DNA of 9,862 nt from JBAVEL01 sp049587715. Lineage in GTDB: Bacteria; Bacteroidota; Ignavibacteria; UBA10030; UBA6906. Position numbers and translations under genes: made by a program. Numbering within the stretch: the stretch's first letter is position 1; every line of letters starts with the position of its first letter. The DNA is taken from contig JBAVEL010000020.1 of assembly GCA_049587715.1 (NCBI GenBank), positions 1-9,862 of the forward strand, read 5' to 3'. The notes below the pieces were generated by a model that was given only the letters and a program-made list of their open reading frames with translations, searched no databases and was not told the DNA's origin. Below are positions 5,804 through 9,862 of this stretch, piece by piece.

Positions 5804-5842
5804 GGTAACAATTTGGTAACGCGGGGGTCATACCCGGGTAAC
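5804..5842 (+). repeat. Phased GGTAAC direct repeats with 11-bp period in the divergent promoter region
   Basis: GGTAAC occurs at 5804-5809, 5815-5820 and 5837-5842. The missing in-phase copy at 5826-5831 is GGTCAT (4 of 6). An inverted copy, GTTACC, lies at 5752-5757 just inside the methyltransferase gene. Direct repeats at 11 bp are the signature of OmpR/PhoB-type winged-helix dimers binding head to tail. The sites stand upstream of both divergent genes. The regulator is not in the window. Confidence 0.55.
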
Positions 5843-5856
5843 ACCCCCGCCGTACC
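5815..5856. repeat. 42-bp imperfect palindrome upstream of the TonB receptor
   Basis: Arms GGTAACGCGGGGGT (5815-5828) and ACCCCCGCCGTACC (5843-5856) and the inner palindrome TACCCGGGTA (5831-5840) share one axis at 5835.5. Of 21 base pairs, 17 are complementary. It overlaps the GGTAAC direct repeats. It could be a large operator, or it could extrude as a hairpin. As a terminator it would be oddly placed between divergent genes. Confidence 0.55.
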
Positions 5857-5890
5857 TTGAGGCCCGCACGGGGGACGCACCGCCTCCCGT

Positions 5891-5896
5891 CATATT
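5891..5896 (+). promoter_or_regulatory. Possible -10 box of the TonB receptor operon
   Basis: CATATT matches the TATATT boxes of the two minus-strand genes at five of six bases. A start about 7 nt later (near 5903) would give a 13-nt leader holding the AGGGAAG ribosome site. No -35 hexamer is recognisable at 16-18 bp, which fits activator dependence through the upstream repeats. This is a weak call. Confidence 0.25.
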
Positions 5897-5915
5897 CCAA
5901 CGGCCAGGGAAGTCC

Positions 5916-8591
5916 ATGAAGAAACTCCTCATTCTCCTCCTGATCCCGGTCTTTGCCTCGGCCCACACAGGCGCCATAACAGGGAAGGTGGTGGATGCGG
6001 CCTCGGGTGAGGATCTGGCGGGGGCCAACGTCCTGCTTGTGGGGAGCCTCCGCGGGGCCGCCGCGGACCGGGAGGGGAACTTCCTCATTGAGGGAGTGGA
6101 GCCGGGAACCTACACGGTTCGGTTTTCCAAGGTCGGTTACGCCACGCGTCTCATTACCGGAGTGGAGGTTGCGCCGGAGGCCCGCGTGCGCCTGGATGCC
6201 GCCCTGGACGAGGAGTCCCACGAAGAGGATGAAGTGGTTGTGACGGGGCTCCGGAGGCTCGGCACGGAGGCGGCCCTGCTCGCGGACCGCCGGCGTGCGG
6301 CCGCCATCGGAGACGGAGTCAGCACGGAACAGATGCGGAGATCCGGCGACGCAACCTCGGGAGACGCCCTCCGGCGCGTCACGGGAATCTCGGTCGTGGA
6401 CGGGAAGTTTGTCTTCATCCGGGGGGTCACGGACCGGTACAACACGGCCACACTGGACGGGGCACCACTGGGAGGCACCGAAGCAGGCAAGCGGAGTTTC
6501 TCCTTCGACATGGTTCCCTCGGGTCTGCTGGAGAACATCCGGGTGGTGAAGAGCGCCGCACCCGACCTTCCGGGGGACTTCAGCGGGGGACTTGTCCAGC
6601 TCAACACGCGGGATTTTCCGGGAGGCCGGATCCTGGCCGCGGGGTTCTCCGCCGGCTACAACACGGCCACGACGGGGCGGAGCATCCTGCGCTCCGCAGG
6701 GGGACACACCGACTGGCTGGGGCTCGACGACGGATCCAGGGCACACCCGGGGGGAGGGCTCCCGGTCGGGGAGCTGGCGTCGCGTCTTGCCAACACCTGG
6801 GCGCCCGCGACACGCAGCGCCCCGGTGAACGGATCCTGGTCCCTTGCCTGGGGCGACGAGATCTCCGCGGGCGAAGAGGGAAAAGTGGGTTTGCTGGGGT
6901 CTCTCTCCTACCGGAGGGGATTCCAGAGGACGGAGACGGAGACGCGGGAGTTGTTTGCGGGCGGCGGCGTCCTCCGGTCCCTGGCAGGGGTGCAGGACAG
7001 GGTCTCGGTGTTGTGGGGGGGGATGGGGGGACTCACCTGGCAGGTTTCCCCGCTGCACACACTCAGTCTGAAGACCACGCATGCCCGCTCGGCGGAAGAC
7101 GAGGTGATCCGGACGGCGGGTGAAGACAACAACACGGGAAACGAGGTGCGCACCACGGCCGTCATCTGGACGGAGCGTTCCACATCCGCCGGGGTGCTGT
7201 CGGGAGATCACCGGCTCCCGTGGCCGAGGGGGTCGGCCATCTCCTGGCGGGGGACGTTCTCCGCTTCCCGCAGGGAGGACCCCGACCGGAAGCTTGTTCC
7301 CTACGTGCGGTCTCTCGGTTCTGATCCCGCCGAGCCCTTCATGGTCACCACCAGCGACCGGTCCTGGGAGACCCTGAACGACCGGGTGCGGAGCATCGCG
7401 GCGGATTTCTCCACGCCCGCAGGAGACTGGCGCCTGAAGGGGGGCCTTCTGGCCGAGGAGCGCGCCGCCGCCTATGACATCCGGGCATACAGGATCGAGG
7501 GGACGGGGATTGCGGACTATGCCCTTCTGCTCCAGCCCATCGAGAGCGTCTACCGGACCGAGAACTTCGGGCCGGGGAGGTTCCGGATGTTTGCCAATCC
7601 CAACAATGCCGCGAGCAGCTACGAGGGAACGGGCGTCCTCTCGGCCGCCTACTTCATGCTGGACGTTCCTCTCGATGTTCTCTCCGAGGGAGCCCGGGTG
7701 ACGGGGGGGGCGCGTCTGGAGCGGTCCCGGGTGAATCTCTCCAACAACCGCTCGGGCGGGGGGGCCGTCTCCTCGGTGGACAGGGACGATGCGGACATCC
7801 TTCCCTCGCTCCATCTTGTGGCTCCGCTGGCCGGAGCCACCCATGTCCGGCTCGCCTACAGCCACACGGTGAACCGGCCCGAGTTCCGCGAACTCTCCGA
7901 GGTGGCCTATTACGACTACCGCCGGCTGGAGACCATCTTCGGCAATCCCGACCTGCAGCGGGCGCTGGTGCGGAACGCCGATGTGCGTCTGGAGATGTTC
8001 CCGGGCGGGGCGCAGGTTCTGGCCCTCTCGTACTTCCACAAGAACATCGCGCATCCCATCGAGGAATCCGTGCTGGCCTCCTCCACGCCCATCCGGCAGT
8101 GGTTCAACTCCGCGCGGGCCGAGAACAGCGGCTGGGAGCTGGAGTTCCGGCTCTCCCTGGGGTTCCTGGGCGGGGGATTCGGCTCCTTCCTGGTGTCGGG
8201 GAACTACGCGCGCATCTTCTCGAGTGTCCGGTTCACCGATCCGGAAACGGGCCGGGAGGCAAGCCGGCCCATGCAGGGACAGGCCCCGTCGATGCTCAAT
8301 CTGGGCATCCATTATTCGGATCCGGACGGGGAGACATCCGTTTCCCTCCTCTACAACCGGAACGGCCGGCGGATCGATGCCGTGGGGAGCCTGGACGAGG
8401 ATGACATCTACGAAGAGCCGCGGGACCTTGTGGACCTCTCGGTGAGCCGCCGGGTGAGCAGCTTTCTGGAGCTCGCCTATTCCGTCCGGAACCTGACCGG
8501 CAGGCCTGAGACCCTCACCCGCCGGGGTCAGTTCTACCGGCGGAACACGACCGGAACAACACATTCACTGTCGGCATCGGTGTCCCTCTGA
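5916..8591 (+). CDS. TonB-dependent outer-membrane receptor with N-terminal carboxypeptidase-regulatory-like domain
   Basis: An 891-residue outer-membrane transporter. Residues 1-16 are a signal peptide (MKKLL..., cleavage ASA|H). Residues 20-98 are a carboxypeptidase-regulatory-like beta-sandwich (ITGKVVDAASGEDLAGANV, EPGTYTVRFSKVGY). An acidic linker leads to EVVVTG (106-111), then the plug, with RGVTDRYN (169-176), LDGAPLGGTE (180-189) and PDLPGDFSGG (216-225), which are hallmarks of a receptor subfamily common in Bacteroidota-like genomes. The remainder, from about 260, is the predicted beta-barrel, ending in ...SLSASVSL rather than the usual terminal aromatic. No separate TonB box is obvious. 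AGGGAAG precedes ATG 5916. The gene for a secreted beta-helix-like protein follows after 31 bp, so the two are probably co-transcribed and may act together at the cell surface. The substrate is not determinable. G8 tracts occur at 7015-7022 and 7703-7710. Confidence 0.92.
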   Translation: MKKLLILLLIPVFASAHTGAITGKVVDAASGEDLAGANVLLVGSLRGAAADREGNFLIEGVEPGTYTVRFSKVGYATRLITGVEVAPEARVRLDAALDEESHEEDEVVVTGLRRLGTEAALLADRRRAAAIGDGVSTEQMRRSGDATSGDALRRVTGISVVDGKFVFIRGVTDRYNTATLDGAPLGGTEAGKRSFSFDMVPSGLLENIRVVKSAAPDLPGDFSGGLVQLNTRDFPGGRILAAGFSAGYNTATTGRSILRSAGGHTDWLGLDDGSRAHPGGGLPVGELASRLANTWAPATRSAPVNGSWSLAWGDEISAGEEGKVGLLGSLSYRRGFQRTETETRELFAGGGVLRSLAGVQDRVSVLWGGMGGLTWQVSPLHTLSLKTTHARSAEDEVIRTAGEDNNTGNEVRTTAVIWTERSTSAGVLSGDHRLPWPRGSAISWRGTFSASRREDPDRKLVPYVRSLGSDPAEPFMVTTSDRSWETLNDRVRSIAADFSTPAGDWRLKGGLLAEERAAAYDIRAYRIEGTGIADYALLLQPIESVYRTENFGPGRFRMFANPNNAASSYEGTGVLSAAYFMLDVPLDVLSEGARVTGGARLERSRVNLSNNRSGGGAVSSVDRDDADILPSLHLVAPLAGATHVRLAYSHTVNRPEFRELSEVAYYDYRRLETIFGNPDLQRALVRNADVRLEMFPGGAQVLALSYFHKNIAHPIEESVLASSTPIRQWFNSARAENSGWELEFRLSLGFLGGGFGSFLVSGNYARIFSSVRFTDPETGREASRPMQGQAPSMLNLGIHYSDPDGETSVSLLYNRNGRRIDAVGSLDEDDIYEEPRDLVDLSVSRRVSSFLELAYSVRNLTGRPETLTRRGQFYRRNTTGTTHSLSASVSL

Positions 8592-8622
8592 GCCCTGCCG
8601 CACCGCATCCAGGAGAAAGAGC

Positions 8623-9862
8623 ATGAGGATCGTTTCCATCGTCTGTGCCGTCTGGCTTGTCGCCGCATCCGCATACGCACAGCCGCCCGTCCGGGTGATC
8701 GGAGCCGGCACGGGCGCCCCCTTCAAGGCGCCCTTCTTCCAGACGGGCGGGACCGTGCGCACCCTCTCGGCCGACACCACGTACCTGCTGACGGGCATCT
8801 ACTACGTGGACTCCACGGCCCTCCTGGTCATCCGGCCGGGAACGATCATCCTGGGCGACAGTGCCACCGGGGGGTCCCTGTGCATCAAGCGGGGGGGGAA
8901 GATCCATGCCGAAGGGACTCCCGCTCTTCCCATCGTCCTGACCAGCAGCAGGCCCCCGGGGGAGAGGCGGCCGGGCCAGTGGGGAGGGATCATCATCCTG
9001 GGATCGGCGCCCAACAACCAGGGGTCGAACACCACCATCGAGGGGGGACTGCACCCCTCGGCCGTGTACGGGGGAACGAACGAGGAGGATTCCAGCGGCG
9101 TGCTGCGCCATGTCCGCATCGAGTTCGGGGGCGTGCCCTACCTGCCCGACAACGAGATCAACGGGCTGACGATGGGGAGCGTGGGCCGAAGGACGGTGGT
9201 CGAGCACGTGCAGGTCAGCTTCAACAACGACGATTCCTTCGAGTGGTTCGGGGGCACCGTGAACGCCCGGTACCTGGTCTCGTGGCGGGCGCTGGATGAC
9301 GACTTCGACAGCGACTTCGGGTGGAGCGGGAGGGTGCAATTCGCCTATGCCAAGAGGGATCCGCTCCTGTTCGACCCCTCGGCCGGCAGCAACTCCAACG
9401 GCTTCGAATCGGACAACCAGGGAGGAAGCAGCGGACCCTGGTCCAACCGGCCCACCACACGGGGCATCTTCAGCAACATGACGCTCATCGGTCCCCTGGC
9501 CGACACGGCCCAGTACGGCTCAATCTCGGCAAAGCACGACTACGCGGCGTTGCTGCGCCGGCGGACCTCCATCAGCATCTACAACTCCCTGCTGGCCGGA
9601 TACCGGCACGGCATACTCATCCGCAACGACAGCACGCAATGGCAGGCGGCCGCGGACAGCCTCCAGATCCGGAATGTCAGCCTCCAGGCGGGCAGGCGGG
9701 TGATCCTGCACGACAACCCCTCCCCGGGCTTCGGGGGCTTCGACGCCAAGACCTGGTTCGAGACCCCCTCCTTCCAGAACAACGGAAGCACGGGACGGCA
9801 GCCCGCGGACGTGGGACTTGCCGCCACGGCATTCGTGCTGGGTCCGGGGAACGACCCGCGTC
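8623..9862 (+). CDS. Secreted beta-helix-like surface protein paired with the TonB receptor, C-terminus cut by window edge
   Basis: An open frame of 413 codons runs off the right edge. AGGAG at 8611-8615 is 7 nt before ATG 8623, a firm start. Residues 1-19 are a signal peptide (SAYA|Q). The rest shows short Gly/Asn-rich beta repeats as in right-handed beta-helices, with the conserved blocks GGIIILG, NEED156SSG, an aspartate-rich NNDDSFEWFGGTV (201-213), LDDDFDSDFGW (224-234) and NGFESDN. From memory, these blocks mark a family of secreted Bacteroidota-type proteins that often carry a C-terminal sorting domain and that databases sometimes mislabel as multidrug transporters; there are no transmembrane helices here. 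The clustered Asp/Glu side chains suggest calcium or cation binding (inference). It follows the TonB receptor by 31 bp and may capture its substrate. A G8 tract occurs at 8891-8898. Confidence 0.85.
   Translation, partial: MRIVSIVCAVWLVAASAYAQPPVRVIGAGTGAPFKAPFFQTGGTVRTLSADTTYLLTGIYYVDSTALLVIRPGTIILGDSATGGSLCIKRGGKIHAEGTPALPIVLTSSRPPGERRPGQWGGIIILGSAPNNQGSNTTIEGGLHPSAVYGGTNEEDSSGVLRHVRIEFGGVPYLPDNEINGLTMGSVGRRTVVEHVQVSFNNDDSFEWFGGTVNARYLVSWRALDDDFDSDFGWSGRVQFAYAKRDPLLFDPSAGSNSNGFESDNQGGSSGPWSNRPTTRGIFSNMTLIGPLADTAQYGSISAKHDYAALLRRRTSISIYNSLLAGYRHGILIRNDSTQWQAAADSLQIRNVSLQAGRRVILHDNPSPGFGGFDAKTWFETPSFQNNGSTGRQPADVGLAATAFVLGPGNDPR

Noticed and set aside
4512..8564. A 1350-codon open frame on the minus strand covering the TonB receptor and the methyltransferase
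   Set aside because: Only the last 416 codons (from ATG 5762) show a protein family. The rest is antisense to a clear TonB receptor, is Pro/Arg/Gly-rich without domains, and is open because of high GC.
8592..8622. The 31-bp gap between TonB receptor and partner searched for a promoter
   Set aside because: It is too short and holds only the AGGAG ribosome site, so co-transcription is the simpler reading.

Overview
The window is a GC-rich bacterial segment. Its genes point to a Gram-negative organism, because they include a TonB-dependent outer-membrane receptor with an N-terminal carboxypeptidase-regulatory-like domain and a secreted beta-helix-type partner. Together with a secreted Ig/InlB-repeat phosphatase, this suggests the Bacteroidota/FCB superphylum or a related lineage (inference; no rRNA or marker gene is present). 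No tRNA, rRNA, insertion sequence or CRISPR array was seen.

Layout. Four genes lie on the minus strand and two on the plus strand. Reading leftwards from 5762: a [4Fe-4S]-type RNA uracil-5-methyltransferase-like protein (4512-5762), an NtrC-class sigma54 activator with an atypical ATPase and a degenerate receiver domain (2960-4390), a small double zinc-ribbon protein (2398-2658), and a large secreted calcineurin/purple-acid-phosphatase-like protein (1-2284) that runs off the left edge. Reading rightwards from 5916: a TonB-dependent receptor (5916-8591) and, 31 bp later, a secreted beta-helix-like protein (8623-9862) that runs off the right edge. These two form a probable operon.

Regulation is the most distinctive part. 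The 301-bp gap between the activator gene and the zinc-ribbon gene holds two near-identical 14-bp palindromes (GAAAC-N4-GTTTC) exactly 22 bp apart. About 65 bp downstream is a good -24/-12 (sigma54) promoter match aimed at the zinc-ribbon gene. This is the layout of a bEBP-controlled promoter placed directly behind the bEBP gene. The activator has Pro in place of the Walker B Asp, and its receiver lacks the conserved Thr and Lys, so it would be an unusual bEBP.

The 153-bp divergent region between the methyltransferase and the TonB receptor contains GGTAAC repeats in an 11-bp phase (5804, 5815, a degenerate copy at 5826, and 5837), and a 42-bp imperfect palindrome. Direct repeats at 11 bp are typical of OmpR/PhoB-type regulators, so the divergent genes may share control. 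The methyltransferase and activator genes both have TATATT only 5-6 nt before an ATG and no Shine-Dalgarno, which suggests leaderless transcripts. The other genes have good Shine-Dalgarno sequences, except the zinc-ribbon gene, whose site is weak.
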